A stretch of 64,000 nucleotides of DNA from Vibrio atypicus (GTDB lineage Bacteria; Pseudomonadota; Gammaproteobacteria; Enterobacterales; Vibrionaceae), in contig NZ_BLID01000004.1 of the NCBI RefSeq assembly GCF_009811315.1, forward strand, positions 62,001 to 126,000, written 5' to 3'. Below the pieces are notes generated by a model. It worked only from the letters and a program-made list of their open reading frames with translations. It made no database searches and was not told the DNA's origin. Positions 27,556 to 37,243 of this stretch are shown piece after piece. Made by a program: the position numbers and the translations under genes. Positions within the stretch are counted from its first letter, which is position 1; every line of letters begins with the position of its first letter.

Positions 27556-28279
27556 TTTAGAATTTCGTCGCAGCATCATGTCCGATCCAAAGTACAGAGA
27601 CAACGAGCTCAATGAAGCCATCAAAAGTAGTGAAGCCAATTGCAAGTTTGCCGATGAAATTTTAGATTTGGATGCTCAAATAGCAAAAGCTATGAATGTG
27701 GATGTACCAGAAGATCTCGCCGACCGAATACTGTTTAACCAAACATCGAGTTCACAAGAAGACAATGTGATCAGGCCTAACTTTGCTCGACGTGCAATGG
27801 CAATGGCTGCATCAGTAGCGTTTGTTGCTGGCTTACTCGTTGGACAAGTGAATTGGGGTAATATTGTCGTTTCTTCAGCGCAGGCAAGCTTGGCTTCAAC
27901 GGCAATAAAGCACGTCATTGCGGAAAAACCGTTCGTTAAAGATCTTGATGAGCAAGTTCAATCGTCGCAGATCAATGCCAAGATGGCGCCATTTGCTCAT
28001 CATTTAGCAGAGAATTTCCCTTATCATGTCTACTACCTCAACCATTGTGGTTTTGGTGATTCAAATGCACTGCACATGGTGTTTGAAGGTCAAAAAGGCA
28101 AAGTTACTCTATTTTTGACAGGTATTGCTTCAGACAAAACCACAGACTTTGTCAAAGAAGGTATGGTTGGTGTAGTAGAACCAATCGGTCACACTAGTAT
28201 GATCATCGTGGGCGATGAAGGTGAAGATGTAGCGAAGATCGCCGAAAACATCGCAGAAATCATCAAACCTATGAGTTAA
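27548..28279 (+). CDS. DUF3379 membrane protein, probable anti-sigma factor
   Basis: A 243-residue DUF3379 protein with one membrane segment at about residues 80-100 (RRAMAMAASVAFVAGLLVG). The N-terminus of about 80 residues would be cytoplasmic and the C-terminal part periplasmic. The 8-base overlap with the ECF sigma gene and the topology are those of an anti-sigma factor that holds the sigma factor at the membrane. It lacks the HxxxCxxC zinc anti-sigma motif, so the class differs from RseA/ChrR-type proteins. The anti-sigma role is inferred from context. A terminator follows. Confidence 0.75.
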   Translation: MDDLEFRRSIMSDPKYRDNELNEAIKSSEANCKFADEILDLDAQIAKAMNVDVPEDLADRILFNQTSSSQEDNVIRPNFARRAMAMAASVAFVAGLLVGQVNWGNIVVSSAQASLASTAIKHVIAEKPFVKDLDEQVQSSQINAKMAPFAHHLAENFPYHVYYLNHCGFGDSNALHMVFEGQKGKVTLFLTGIASDKTTDFVKEGMVGVVEPIGHTSMIIVGDEGEDVAKIAENIAEIIKPMS

Positions 28280-28308
28280 CAAAAAAATAACATTTTGTGA
28301 CTTAGCTC

Positions 28309-28341
28309 AAGGCCTGAACAATCTGTTCAGGCCTTATTTTC
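28309..28341 (+). terminator. Intrinsic terminator of the sigma/DUF3379 operon
   Basis: Arms aaggcctgaaca and tgttcaggcctt (12 bases, perfect) with a three-base loop and a T-rich tract (attttc). Confidence 0.85.
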
Positions 28342-28545
28342 GCCCAAAACTTAGAGTTAACACTCTAAAAAGGCGAGTTTTACAGCATTTTCCTGCTAGA
28401 TAACCATCATTTCAGCAATTTTACCCCCCAAATAGGCAATGGTCGGATTTCTATATTCTATACTTGGGTCTAGTATCAGCCACCACTGAGCTTTTGCTCA
28501 AATATATCGCCCAGCTAGAGGCGAACTAAAAAGGAAAAAGCACCA

Positions 28546-29838
28546 ATGAACAAGACGCGTCTGTTTAAAAAATCACTTTTAGCAGTGACAATTACCACAG
28601 CAACACTCGCTTCGCAGCACACTCTAGCTGCTGGCTTCCAACTTAACGCCCAATCTGCAACCGGTATCGGCCGTGCATTCGCCGGTGACGCAGTAATCGC
28701 AGATAACGCATCTGTTATGGCTCGTAACCCAGCGGCAATGGCACTGTTTGATGACGTAGAGCTTTCTCTAGGTTTTGAAAGCATTACTTCGATGATTGAA
28801 GTGAAAGATGCTACTTACACTCGACTTCTTGTTGATGGAAGTGGTAACCCGCTAGCAGCACCAACTCAATCAGACGCTAGTTACGATGATGCGGGTGGTA
28901 CTTCTATTGCACCGAACATTCACCTAATCGTTCCAGTCAACGAGACTTTTGCTTGGGGTATCAACGCTTACACTAACTTCGGTACTAAAACAGAGTTCAG
29001 CGACGATTATGTTGCTGGCGAATACGGCGGCCTAACCGATGTTAAAAGCATGAATATCGGCCTTGCGGGCTCATTCCGTATGAATGAGCAATGGAGTTTC
29101 GGTGCTGGTCTAGATATTATTTATGGTCAAGGCAAGCTAGAGCGTTCTTTGACAGGCGGCCCAGAATTACTTGACGTAGACGCTGATGGTTGGGCACTTG
29201 GTTTTAACGTAGGTACAGTTTACGAACTCAACGAAAACAACCGTTTTGGCTTAGCTTACCACTACTCACCTAAGCTGCAGGCAACAGGCGATATCAACTT
29301 TGCTGGCTACACAGGCTCGAATAGTGCAATCAGCGACACATTATACATGCCTCTACCAGACCTACTGGAATTTTCTGGTTACCACCGCATCGAAGACACT
29401 AAGTTTGCCGTTCACTACAGCATTCAGTACATTGGTTGGAGTTCGTTCGATAAGTTAGAAGCGGATAAGAGTGGCACTCTAAACGATTACGAATGGCAAA
29501 ATGGCATGCACTACGCACTTGGTGGTACTTACTACCTGAACCAAGACTGGACACTACGTGCCGGCTACATGTATGACACCAGCGCACAAGATGAGCTAAC
29601 GTCAATCTCTGTACCAGATTCAGACCGTCAATGGTTCTCAACTGGCTTTACATACCACCTAGACAGTAAGTCAAACATCGACTTCGGCTTTACCTACCTA
29701 ATGGGTAAGGATGTTGATGTTAAAGAAAGTAAAGCACTACCAACATCGACATCTGGTGTATACCTAGCAACACAGGTAGAAGGTACAACCCATGCTGACG
29801 CTATCTTGCTAGGCCTACAATACAGCCGTAGCTTCTAA
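28546..29838 (+). CDS. fadL: FadL-family outer membrane long-chain fatty acid transporter (first copy)
   Basis: A 430-residue outer-membrane beta barrel for uptake of long-chain fatty acids or other hydrophobic compounds. A signal peptide ends near QHTLAAGF. Mature FadL motifs follow: GFQLNAQSATGIGRAFAGD and the NPAAMALF turn that forms the hatch. The protein ends in a Phe (YSRSF), as outer-membrane proteins do. A second fadL lies directly downstream in the same direction, but each has its own terminator. The ribosome binding site is AAGGA. A weak FadR-like sequence lies about 95 bases upstream. Confidence 0.93.
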   Translation: MNKTRLFKKSLLAVTITTATLASQHTLAAGFQLNAQSATGIGRAFAGDAVIADNASVMARNPAAMALFDDVELSLGFESITSMIEVKDATYTRLLVDGSGNPLAAPTQSDASYDDAGGTSIAPNIHLIVPVNETFAWGINAYTNFGTKTEFSDDYVAGEYGGLTDVKSMNIGLAGSFRMNEQWSFGAGLDIIYGQGKLERSLTGGPELLDVDADGWALGFNVGTVYELNENNRFGLAYHYSPKLQATGDINFAGYTGSNSAISDTLYMPLPDLLEFSGYHRIEDTKFAVHYSIQYIGWSSFDKLEADKSGTLNDYEWQNGMHYALGGTYYLNQDWTLRAGYMYDTSAQDELTSISVPDSDRQWFSTGFTYHLDSKSNIDFGFTYLMGKDVDVKESKALPTSTSGVYLATQVEGTTHADAILLGLQYSRSF

Positions 29839-29860
29839 GACTAGCTAACAAATACAATCC

Positions 29861-29889
29861 AAAAGGCCAGTGTTCACTGGCCTTTTTTG
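29861..29889 (+). terminator. Intrinsic terminator of the first fadL
   Basis: Arms aaaaggccagt and actggcctttt around a short loop, followed by a T run. The remaining bases to the next gene (29890-30167) show no gene; they should carry the promoter of the second fadL. Confidence 0.9.
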
Positions 29890-30167
29890 TACTCCCAATC
29901 TTTGTAATCCCCTGAAACTCATCATTTCTTCTATTGCTCGTTGCTGATTTTGGCTTACACCTGTTGCGCTAAACGCCATTCCAAACCTACAAGTGTACGC
30001 TGAAATGAATAAACAACTGCGTAACAATCAAAATTTATCACTACCAATCAAAGGTTATGACAAATTAAACTCCAAATAGACTTAGTACACTGTTTTTAAT
30101 TTTTAAAGTAATAGCTCTAACCTTATCATCGCCCGACTGATTAAACTCAATCTCAGCGAACATTATA

Positions 30168-31442
30168 ATGAAAACAAATAAGACTCTCCTTTCACTAGCA
30201 GTAGCGTGTAGCCTAGTGAGCACCTCAGCGGCAGTTAATGCAGCAGGCTTCCAATTAGCAGAATACTCAGCAACGGGTCTAGGTCGTGCGTACGCTGGTG
30301 AAGCAGCAATGGCAGACAACGCAAGCGCACAGTGGCGTAACCCAGCAATGCTGACTTACCTAGAAGGTACTCAGGTTTCTGTCGGTGCGATTTATGTGGA
30401 TCCAAACATTGATATTGACGGGGAAATCACAACAGCTTCTATGACAGGTGATCGCCGCGGCGCAACTTCGGCTAAAGATATTGCTCACAGCGCTGTCGTT
30501 CCTAACTTTTACCTTTCACACAAGTACAGTGACAAGCTCGCCGTTGGTTTCGCTCTAGGCACCAACTACGGAATGGAAACAGAACTGGAAAGCTCTTTCA
30601 ATGCTATCCACTTCGGCGACGAAGCAAAAGTAATGACAGTTGAAGCAGTCACAAGCATTGCATACCAAGTTAACGAAGAAGTTAGTATTGGTGGCGGTAT
30701 TCGCTATGTAACTGGTGAAGGCCACTTTGGCGCAAGCAACCAAGTTCTTAAAACCCTCAAATATATGGAAGGCGACGATAGTTCTTGGGGCTATCAAGTC
30801 GGTACAGCATGGCAGATTAATGACAATAACCGCATTGGTTTTGCATACAAATCTGAAGTTACCATGGACTTTGAAGGCTACGCGACAGGCTTCGGCTTTA
30901 ACGCTACAAATCCAACAGCAAAAAAAGATGGCAGCTTAGCGATTATCTTACCAGCGACAGCGGAAATTGCGTCATACAGCCAAATCAATGAGAAAGTTGG
31001 TGTTCACGCAAGTATTAACTGGACTGACTGGAGCACGTTTAAAGAGCTGAAGGCAGATTTCGACGATGGTACATCAGACGTTATTAAAACCGAAAACTGG
31101 AAAGACAACTACCGCTTTGCAGTCGGCGCAACGTACCAAGTAGACCCTAAACTAGCCCTTCGTTCAGGTATCGCTTACGACACTGCAGCTGTAGATGACA
31201 AATATCGTACAACAACGATTCCTGAAACAGACCGTACTTGGCTAAGCTTTGGTGCTTCTTACGAATTCACCAAAAACTTAACTCTTGATGGCGGTTTTAC
31301 CTACATTATTGCTAAAGACGCTCCAATCAAAGAACCACGTGACGCATCTGATAATTTATCAGCAGCAATTGGCGGTGAATTCGAAGGTGAAATCTCTGGT
31401 GACATCTGGCTAATCGGCGTACAAGCAAACTACAAATTCTAA
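30168..31442 (+). CDS. FadL-family outer membrane fatty acid transporter (second copy)
   Basis: A 424-residue FadL paralogue. It shares the signal peptide layout (VNAAGFQLAEYSATGLGRAY), the NPAMLTYL hatch turn and the C-terminal aromatic (NYKF). It is clearly diverged from the first copy in the extracellular loops (residues 60-110 and 220-260), so the two may prefer different ligands. Tandem fadL genes at this place occur in other vibrios. It ends at an unusually long perfect hairpin. Confidence 0.92.
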   Translation: MKTNKTLLSLAVACSLVSTSAAVNAAGFQLAEYSATGLGRAYAGEAAMADNASAQWRNPAMLTYLEGTQVSVGAIYVDPNIDIDGEITTASMTGDRRGATSAKDIAHSAVVPNFYLSHKYSDKLAVGFALGTNYGMETELESSFNAIHFGDEAKVMTVEAVTSIAYQVNEEVSIGGGIRYVTGEGHFGASNQVLKTLKYMEGDDSSWGYQVGTAWQINDNNRIGFAYKSEVTMDFEGYATGFGFNATNPTAKKDGSLAIILPATAEIASYSQINEKVGVHASINWTDWSTFKELKADFDDGTSDVIKTENWKDNYRFAVGATYQVDPKLALRSGIAYDTAAVDDKYRTTTIPETDRTWLSFGASYEFTKNLTLDGGFTYIIAKDAPIKEPRDASDNLSAAIGGEFEGEISGDIWLIGVQANYKF

Positions 31443-31453
31443 TCGTTGCTAAA

Positions 31454-31502
31454 GCACATATTAAAAAGGCTTGGTCCGTGACCAAGCCTTTTTAATATGT
31501 GC
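31454..31502. terminator. 22-bp perfect hairpin, bidirectional terminator
   Basis: Left arm 31454-31475 and right arm 31481-31502 are perfect reverse complements over 22 bases, with a five-base loop (ccgtg). The A/T tracts within the arms allow termination in both directions, for fadL and for convergent mlaA. Confidence 0.9.
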
Positions 31503-31513
31503 AGTTTTGATAA

Positions 31514-32284
31514 CTAGAAATCGTCTAGATACTCATCTAAATACGCTTCTTCATCAACATTGTATTCATCTGACTCAATTTCCGCTTTAAAGTCTTGTCG
31601 CTGCAAGTATGCATCACGCGTCAAAGAGTATGGATCAGGCGAGTTATGGAGCATTGCTTCTTGCGGAACTAAGGCAGCTCGACTTTCCATTCCCTCTAAA
31701 GCCCACTTCCCGAGCCCTGCCCAGAAGTTAAGGTAGGTCAATGGTACATACATACCATCCACAACATCGGATGCTTCACGTACTGTCCAAGGGCCGTAAC
31801 CTGGCACCATTACATATGGACCATTCCCAACACCATAATGGCCTACGGCATCACTGAACGCCTTATCATTGTGATCCGAAATACCTGCTGCGCTAGCAAT
31901 ATCGATCAAACCTAGCAAACCAAATGTGCTGTTAATCCAAAAACGGTTAAAGTGATCAACGGCCTTTTCACCATTTCCCATAATGATGTTATTGACCATA
32001 CTGGATGGCTCATCAAGATTGCTCAAGAAGTTCGCAACACCTTTACGTACTGGTACTGGTACATAATCTACATAAGCGAGTGAAACTGGACGTACTAAAT
32101 AGGGATCAAGGTAGTCATAGTTGATATCCCACATCGCACGGTTGAACCCTTCTATAGGGTCATTAACCTCTGATTCAAAAGGTGTTGACTCAGATTCAGA
32201 GGTTGCTTCTGGAGATCCCGCGCAACCCGCTAAGAATAAAGTCGCGGAGAGCGCCAACCACATCTGAGACTTAAAACTATTCAT
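31514..32284 (-). CDS. mlaA: MlaA (VacJ) outer-membrane lipoprotein
   Basis: A 256-residue lipoprotein of the Mla system, which removes misplaced phospholipids from the outer leaflet of the outer membrane. The signal peptide ends in the lipobox LAGC. The family segments DPIEGFNRAMWDINYDYLDPYL (as shorter pieces), RFWINSTFGLLGLIDIAS and VMVPGYGPWTVREA are present, and the tail is acidic. I placed the start at the ATG at 32284, because the ATG at 32299 lies in the T run of the preceding terminator. It stands apart from other mla genes, as is usual. Confidence 0.94.
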   Translation of the reverse strand: MNSFKSQMWLALSATLFLAGCAGSPEATSESESTPFESEVNDPIEGFNRAMWDINYDYLDPYLVRPVSLAYVDYVPVPVRKGVANFLSNLDEPSSMVNNIIMGNGEKAVDHFNRFWINSTFGLLGLIDIASAAGISDHNDKAFSDAVGHYGVGNGPYVMVPGYGPWTVREASDVVDGMYVPLTYLNFWAGLGKWALEGMESRAALVPQEAMLHNSPDPYSLTRDAYLQRQDFKAEIESDEYNVDEEAYLDEYLDDF

Positions 32285-32298
32285 TATTATAATTTCCA

Positions 32299-32326
32299 TA
32301 AAAAAGGCCGGTGAATCACCGGCCTC
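32299..32326 (-). terminator. Intrinsic terminator of the ccm operon
   Basis: On the minus strand ggccggtga pairs with tcaccggcc (loop of a few bases after opening the central pairs), followed by six Ts, just after ccmI. Confidence 0.85.
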
Positions 32327-32349
32327 TATTCATTGATAATTCACAGTTA

Positions 32350-33567
32350 TTAATACTGCTTATCAATCACAACTTCAACTGGTTCGCCTATTTTAACGGC
32401 TTCACTCTCGCCAAACCAGTCCCCATCTCGAGTCGCAACATTGCCATCGCTATCAATACGTGCGCGAACCATTAACGATTCAAGTGAAGAAAGCTTACGC
32501 TCAGCCATCATGCTGTTGCCATCATCCAAAACAACTGTACGAGGCAGACTGCCCACAGGATAACGCGCTGCTGCGATAGGCATTGGAGAACCATCAGCAG
32601 AATGAACAGAAACGATAAGTGCAGCATTCGGGTCAGCGACAACATTCTCAGCGACTGAGATTGTGACTGCGACAGATTTGCCCGTCCCTACTTGTTGACC
32701 CATCTGTTTCTGCGCGTTCTCAATACTGCGACCAAGCATCTCATAACGGCTGTCTTCTGGACCGATCATTTGCTGCATAATACTCCAGTAACGAACCGCC
32801 GCTGGGAAGTCTTTACGCTCAAATGCATCAAATGCCAACAATGAGAACACACGTAGGTCGACGTAATCATTCTGAACAAGACGACCTAAGATACGGCGTG
32901 CGTTGTCCTGATCAACATCATCTTGAGATAACATCAAAGCTTGCGCGTAACCTAACATGATATCGTTGCTATCTGGCTCAAGTTTATACGCTTTTTTCAT
33001 TGCACCAATCGCCGTATCCACACTGCGATTTGCCAGCGCAATACGGCCAAGCAACAACCAACCTGTTGAATCTTCAGGTTGATAATGTAGGCGAGTGCGT
33101 AGTGCTAAAGACAGGTCTTGCATTTCATCTTCACTAAGCTCAGCACCTTGTGGAGACATCAGCTTCTTCGACAATGCAGGTAAGTTAGACGTTACTTCTT
33201 GCCACTGCTTCACGTCATCCTGAGCACCAAACTTAAAGTACATTGCATAAGAAAGACCAACCACCAAAATCATCGATGGAATCAACACAGCCATCGGAGA
33301 TACTGCGTTTTCTTTCTCTCGCTTTTCATCTGCGGGAATATCGTCTAGCAGTGATTGTTTCAAGTCATCAATCAGATCTTGCTGGTTTTCAACAAGCCCT
33401 TCTTCCGCCTCTTCTTCAAGTTCACTCAGACGATCTTTATAAAACGCTTTGTTCAATTCATCGCGCAGCGCTTCATCATTATTTGCTTTCTGTTTCAATA
33501 TCGGCAGTGCAACAAGTACACAGCTCAATACGACAAGAATGACTGAAGCTATCCAAAATAGTGTCAT
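32350..33567 (-). CDS. ccmI: Cytochrome c maturation protein CcmI
   Basis: A 405-residue membrane protein that chaperones apocytochrome c for haem attachment. It has an N-terminal membrane helix (WIASVILVVLSCVLVALPIL), a cytoplasmic charged segment with AFYKDRLSELEEEAEEGL, a second helix near residue 92 and a periplasmic part with TPR repeats. The C-terminal domain matches the longer, E. coli CcmH-like type. It overlaps ccmH by one base and ends the operon. Confidence 0.92.
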   Translation of the reverse strand: MTLFWIASVILVVLSCVLVALPILKQKANNDEALRDELNKAFYKDRLSELEEEAEEGLVENQQDLIDDLKQSLLDDIPADEKREKENAVSPMAVLIPSMILVVGLSYAMYFKFGAQDDVKQWQEVTSNLPALSKKLMSPQGAELSEDEMQDLSLALRTRLHYQPEDSTGWLLLGRIALANRSVDTAIGAMKKAYKLEPDSNDIMLGYAQALMLSQDDVDQDNARRILGRLVQNDYVDLRVFSLLAFDAFERKDFPAAVRYWSIMQQMIGPEDSRYEMLGRSIENAQKQMGQQVGTGKSVAVTISVAENVVADPNAALIVSVHSADGSPMPIAAARYPVGSLPRTVVLDDGNSMMAERKLSSLESLMVRARIDSDGNVATRDGDWFGESEAVKIGEPVEVVIDKQY

Positions 33568-34046
33568 TACTGCTTATCTCCATCATTCTTTTCATCAAGC
33601 AGAGCTTTTAAACGTGCTTCTTTACCTTGATCCCAATCATCTTGCTGCTCAGTCGTAACTTTCTTTGCTCGACTACGCAAAACGATAAAACCAAAGCCAA
33701 ACAAGACAACGCTAATTGGACCTAACCATAAGATCGCAGTCGCCGCTGTAAATGGAGGGTTATACGTCACAAAGTTACCGTAACGTGCGATCATGTAATC
33801 AATGATCTCTTGCTTTGATTTACCCGCTTTCGTCATCTCATAGACTTTTTCACGTAAATCAACCGCAAGTTCGGCATTGGAATCTGCAATCGTGTTGTTC
33901 TGACACTTAGGACAACGAAGCGTATTACCCAGCTCTTTAAACTGTTGTTCTTGCTCTAATGTATCAAATTCATGAACTTCGATAGCAGCATGCGCTGCCA
34001 TCGAAAATGCGACTGCGGCAAACAAAGAAAGCATTAACTTCTTCAT
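33567..34046 (-). CDS. ccmH: Cytochrome c maturation protein CcmH (thioredoxin-like reductase partner)
   Basis: A 159-residue CcmH/CcmL protein that keeps the apocytochrome haem-binding cysteines reduced. It has a signal peptide (LSLFAAVAFSMAAHA), the diagnostic LRCPKCQ motif with the redox pair, and one C-terminal membrane helix (ILWLGPISVVLFGFGFIVL). E. coli fuses this module with CcmI in one protein; here they are separate genes. It overlaps ccmG by 4 bases. Confidence 0.96.
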   Translation of the reverse strand: MKKLMLSLFAAVAFSMAAHAAIEVHEFDTLEQEQQFKELGNTLRCPKCQNNTIADSNAELAVDLREKVYEMTKAGKSKQEIIDYMIARYGNFVTYNPPFTAATAILWLGPISVVLFGFGFIVLRSRAKKVTTEQQDDWDQGKEARLKALLDEKNDGDKQ

Positions 34047-34597
34047 TGTTTAGCCTCCGCTAGCAGTTCTTCATACATTGGTTTAAGTTTTTCGTTCCAG
34101 TTACGAACGTTAACATCACCAACATGACGGTAGCGGATCACGCCATTAGCATCGATTAAGAAGGTTTCCGGCGCGCCGTATACACCAAGGTCAAGGCCTA
34201 ACATGCCGTTGCCATCGAACAGGCTAATCAAGTAGGGATTGCCTAAGTCATTTAGCCAACCTATCGCCTTATTGCGATCATCTTTGTAGTTCATACCGAT
34301 GATCTTGACACCTTCACTTGCCAATTCATTAAGATACTGGTGCTCTGCATAACAAGTCGGGCACCAAGTCGCCCAAACGTTAAGCAGTAAGGGCTCACCT
34401 TTGAAAATAGCTTGGTCGTACAACTTACCTGGCTCAGCCAAGTCTTCAAGACGGAACTCAGGCACTGCCTTACCAACCAGCACAGATTCAAGCTTTGTTG
34501 GATCGTCACCTTGCGAGTTTTTAACAAGCTGAGTGGCAAACACAGCCACCAAGCCCATAAACGCCAACAGTGGGATAAAGAGAAGTTTCTTATTCAT
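34043..34597 (-). CDS. dsbE: Thiol:disulfide interchange protein CcmG/DsbE
   Basis: A 184-residue membrane-anchored periplasmic thioredoxin-fold protein of the cytochrome c maturation pathway. An N-terminal anchor helix (KLLFIPLLAFMGLVAVFA) is followed by the active site WATWCPTCYAEH and the family GVYGAPETFLID block. It reduces CcmH or apocytochrome. It overlaps ccmF by one base and ccmH by four, so translation is coupled. Confidence 0.96.
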   Translation of the reverse strand: MNKKLLFIPLLAFMGLVAVFATQLVKNSQGDDPTKLESVLVGKAVPEFRLEDLAEPGKLYDQAIFKGEPLLLNVWATWCPTCYAEHQYLNELASEGVKIIGMNYKDDRNKAIGWLNDLGNPYLISLFDGNGMLGLDLGVYGAPETFLIDANGVIRYRHVGDVNVRNWNEKLKPMYEELLAEAKQ

Positions 34598-36555
34598 TAT
34601 GCCTCCTGCTTCTTCGCGCTTTTTCTAAAGCGGTAACGTTTGTCACTAATTGAGATAAGACCACCAAGTGCCATCAACAATGAACCAGCCCAGATCCAAC
34701 GCACAAATGGTTTGTGATAGATACGAACTGCCCATGACTTGTTGTCATCCAATCTTTCACCCATCGCGATGTATAGGTCGCGAGTAATACCGCGATCAAT
34801 CGCCGCTTCGGTCATCATTGAGCGTGCTGTGCGATAGAAACGTTTCTCCGCATGAAGCGTATTTACGTACTTACCATCAAGGGTAATTTCAAAATCAGCA
34901 ATGTAGCCGTCATAGTTCGGGCCATCTTTATCACGCAAACCTTTGAAATAGAAATCATAGCCTTGGATCTGATAATGCTCACCCGGCGCCAAACGTACAT
35001 CACGTTCAATACTGTAGTTTTGCACCATTGCAATACCGATGATTGAAACTGCAAGACCAATATGACCAAGCATCATTGCCCAATGACTACGTTGCAGTTT
35101 CTTCACGCCTTCCATAAATGAATGACGGTGAGTTGCACGTTGATGTAATTCAAAGCCATGCATGAAGATAATCCACAGCGCCATTACCCAACCGATGTAA
35201 GCCATAGTTAGGAAAAAGTCTGAGAACAACACAGTAAACACATAAGCCAACGCGAATGATGCAACACCTGAAATTAGCATTGGCTTTTTCAAGCTTGATA
35301 GATCATCACGCTTCCAGCGAATCATTGGGCCAATACCCAACAAGAACGAGAATGGAATCATTAACCACGCGAAAAGCATGTCAAAGAATGGCGCGCCGAT
35401 AGAAACCGAACCAAGACCAATCTGCTTGTGAACCAATGGTAGTAGTGTACCTACAAGTACAACGACTAAAGCTGCGATAAGTAGAACGTTATTTGCTAAC
35501 AGTGCATTCTCGCGAGAGACCAAATCAAAGTTACCACGAACTCGAACTGAAGCCCCTTTCAGAGCAAACAGGAGTAGCGAACCACCAATAACAAAGACTA
35601 GGAAGCCTAAAATAAACATACCGCGAGATGGATCCGACGCAAATGCGTGAACCGAAACCAAAATGCCTGAACGGACTAGGAAAGTACCCAGTAAGCTAAG
35701 TGAGAATGCAGAGATAGCTAGCAATACCGTCCATGCTTTGAACGTACCGCGTTTTTCTGTCACTGCTAATGAGTGCATCAATGCCGTACCCGCAAGCCAA
35801 GGCATAAACGAAGCATTTTCTACTGGATCCCAGAACCACCAGCCACCCCAGCCAAGTTCGTAGTAAGCCCACCATGAGCCTAATGCGATACCCAGAGTTA
35901 GGAATAACCATGCTGCTGTTGTCCAAGGACGAGACCAACGAGCCCAAGCAGTATCAAGGCGACCAGTCATCAGTGACGCAATCGCAAAAGAGAAAGCAAC
36001 GGAGAAACCTACGTAACCCATGTACAGCATCGGCGGGTGGATAATCAAGCCCGGATCTTGAAGTAATGGGTTAAGATCTCGACCGTCAACTGGGAAGAAA
36101 GGTAAAGTTCGTAAGAACGGGTTTGAGGTTACGATGATAAACAGTAGGAAACCAACGGTAATCATACCCATTACAGCTAGCACTCGTGCTACCGACTCTT
36201 GAGGCATACCACGACTAAATGAGGCAACCGCCACAGTCCAAGCAGCTTGAATCAATACCCAAAGTAGTAATGAGCCTTCGTGAGCGCCCCATACTGCCGT
36301 TAAACGGTAATACCAAGGTAACAAACTGTTCGAGTTTGTTGCCACATAGTTCAGCGTAAAGTCGTTGGTATAGAAAGCCCAAAGCAGTACACCAAACGAA
36401 AGGGAAAGAAGTAAGAACATACCCCAAGACAAAGGTCTTGCGGTGTTCATAAGCATGGTGTTGTTACGCGATGCCCCAACCAACGGCAAAATACTTAAAA
36501 GTACTGCCATTGCCAAAGAGACAATTAGGGCAAAATGACCAATTTCAGCAATCAT
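34597..36555 (-). CDS. ccmF: Haem lyase subunit CcmF
   Basis: A 652-residue polytopic inner-membrane protein that, with CcmH and CcmI, transfers haem from CcmE to apocytochrome c. The tryptophan-rich haem-binding signature [20 protein letters not shown] lies near residue 235, with conserved His residues in the loops ([21 protein letters not shown]). About 14-15 membrane segments are visible. It overlaps ccmE by 4 bases. Confidence 0.97.
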   Translation of the reverse strand: MIAEIGHFALIVSLAMAVLLSILPLVGASRNNTMLMNTARPLSWGMFLLLSLSFGVLLWAFYTNDFTLNYVATNSNSLLPWYYRLTAVWGAHEGSLLLWVLIQAAWTVAVASFSRGMPQESVARVLAVMGMITVGFLLFIIVTSNPFLRTLPFFPVDGRDLNPLLQDPGLIIHPPMLYMGYVGFSVAFSFAIASLMTGRLDTAWARWSRPWTTAAWLFLTLGIALGSWWAYYELGWGGWWFWDPVENASFMPWLAGTALMHSLAVTEKRGTFKAWTVLLAISAFSLSLLGTFLVRSGILVSVHAFASDPSRGMFILGFLVFVIGGSLLLFALKGASVRVRGNFDLVSRENALLANNVLLIAALVVVLVGTLLPLVHKQIGLGSVSIGAPFFDMLFAWLMIPFSFLLGIGPMIRWKRDDLSSLKKPMLISGVASFALAYVFTVLFSDFFLTMAYIGWVMALWIIFMHGFELHQRATHRHSFMEGVKKLQRSHWAMMLGHIGLAVSIIGIAMVQNYSIERDVRLAPGEHYQIQGYDFYFKGLRDKDGPNYDGYIADFEITLDGKYVNTLHAEKRFYRTARSMMTEAAIDRGITRDLYIAMGERLDDNKSWAVRIYHKPFVRWIWAGSLLMALGGLISISDKRYRFRKSAKKQEA

Positions 36556-37037
36556 TGACCGCTTCCTTGTTTTTGTTGTTCACTGTATTGAAGCGGCTCG
36601 TGAGTCTTCTTCATTGCTTCTGCCACTTCTGGCGGCATGTATTCTTCATCGTGTTTTGCCAACACTTCGAAAGCTTCAATCGTGGTTGCATCTTTTAATA
36701 CGCCCTGCGCAACGATCCCCTGCCCCTCACGGAATAGATCCGGCAAAATACCATCATATAAGATAGTGACTTTTGGGCCGACATCATGCAGATCAAACGA
36801 AACACGGAGTGATTCAACATCACGCTTCACAGACCCTTCTACCACCATGCCACCAATACGTAGTCGCTGACCTACCTCTGGTTTTGAACCATCAGGTTTG
36901 CCATTCACTAGCTCAGTTGGGGTATAGAAAAGGTCCATATTTTGATTTAAGGCATACAGCATTAGGCCGATTGTGGCACTAACACCAATGAAAATGGCAA
37001 GAACAATGCCGAGCCTCTTTTTACGTCTTGGGTTCAT
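36552..37037 (-). CDS. ccmE: Haem chaperone CcmE
   Basis: A 161-residue periplasmic haem chaperone with an N-terminal anchor helix ([19 protein letters not shown]). The haem-attaching His129 lies in [13 protein letters not shown], with the conserved Tyr133. The beta-barrel core has the family [16 protein letters not shown] block. A flexible C-terminal tail is rich in Gln. The 4-base overlaps with ccmD and ccmF mark tight operon structure. Confidence 0.97.
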   Translation of the reverse strand: MNPRRKKRLGIVLAIFIGVSATIGLMLYALNQNMDLFYTPTELVNGKPDGSKPEVGQRLRIGGMVVEGSVKRDVESLRVSFDLHDVGPKVTILYDGILPDLFREGQGIVAQGVLKDATTIEAFEVLAKHDEEYMPPEVAEAMKKTHEPLQYSEQQKQGSGQ

Positions 37038-37240
37038 AGTGTGTTCTCCAAATTCTTAGCGGCGTCAATACGAGCTTGTCTGTCGACTTTTGATTGCACT
37101 TCATTTAGCAAAGCTTTTCCACGGCGAACACTCACAATAAGCAAAATCAACATGGAAAGAAAAGTAATACCAAATGCGCTCCAGACATAGCCTGCGTAAC
37201 CACCCATAGCGAAAAAATCGCTCAAAGATTCAAAATGCAT
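37034..37240 (-). CDS. ccmD: Cytochrome c maturation protein CcmD
   Basis: A 68-residue protein with one membrane helix ([21 protein letters not shown]) and a basic C-terminal tail, the hallmark of CcmD. It stabilises the CcmC-CcmE complex and helps release of holo-CcmE from CcmABC. It starts 3 bases after ccmC ends and begins [20 protein letters not shown], typical of the family. Confidence 0.93.
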   Translation of the reverse strand: MHFESLSDFFAMGGYAGYVWSAFGITFLSMLILLIVSVRRGKALLNEVQSKVDRQARIDAAKNLENTL

Positions 37241-37243
37241 AAT

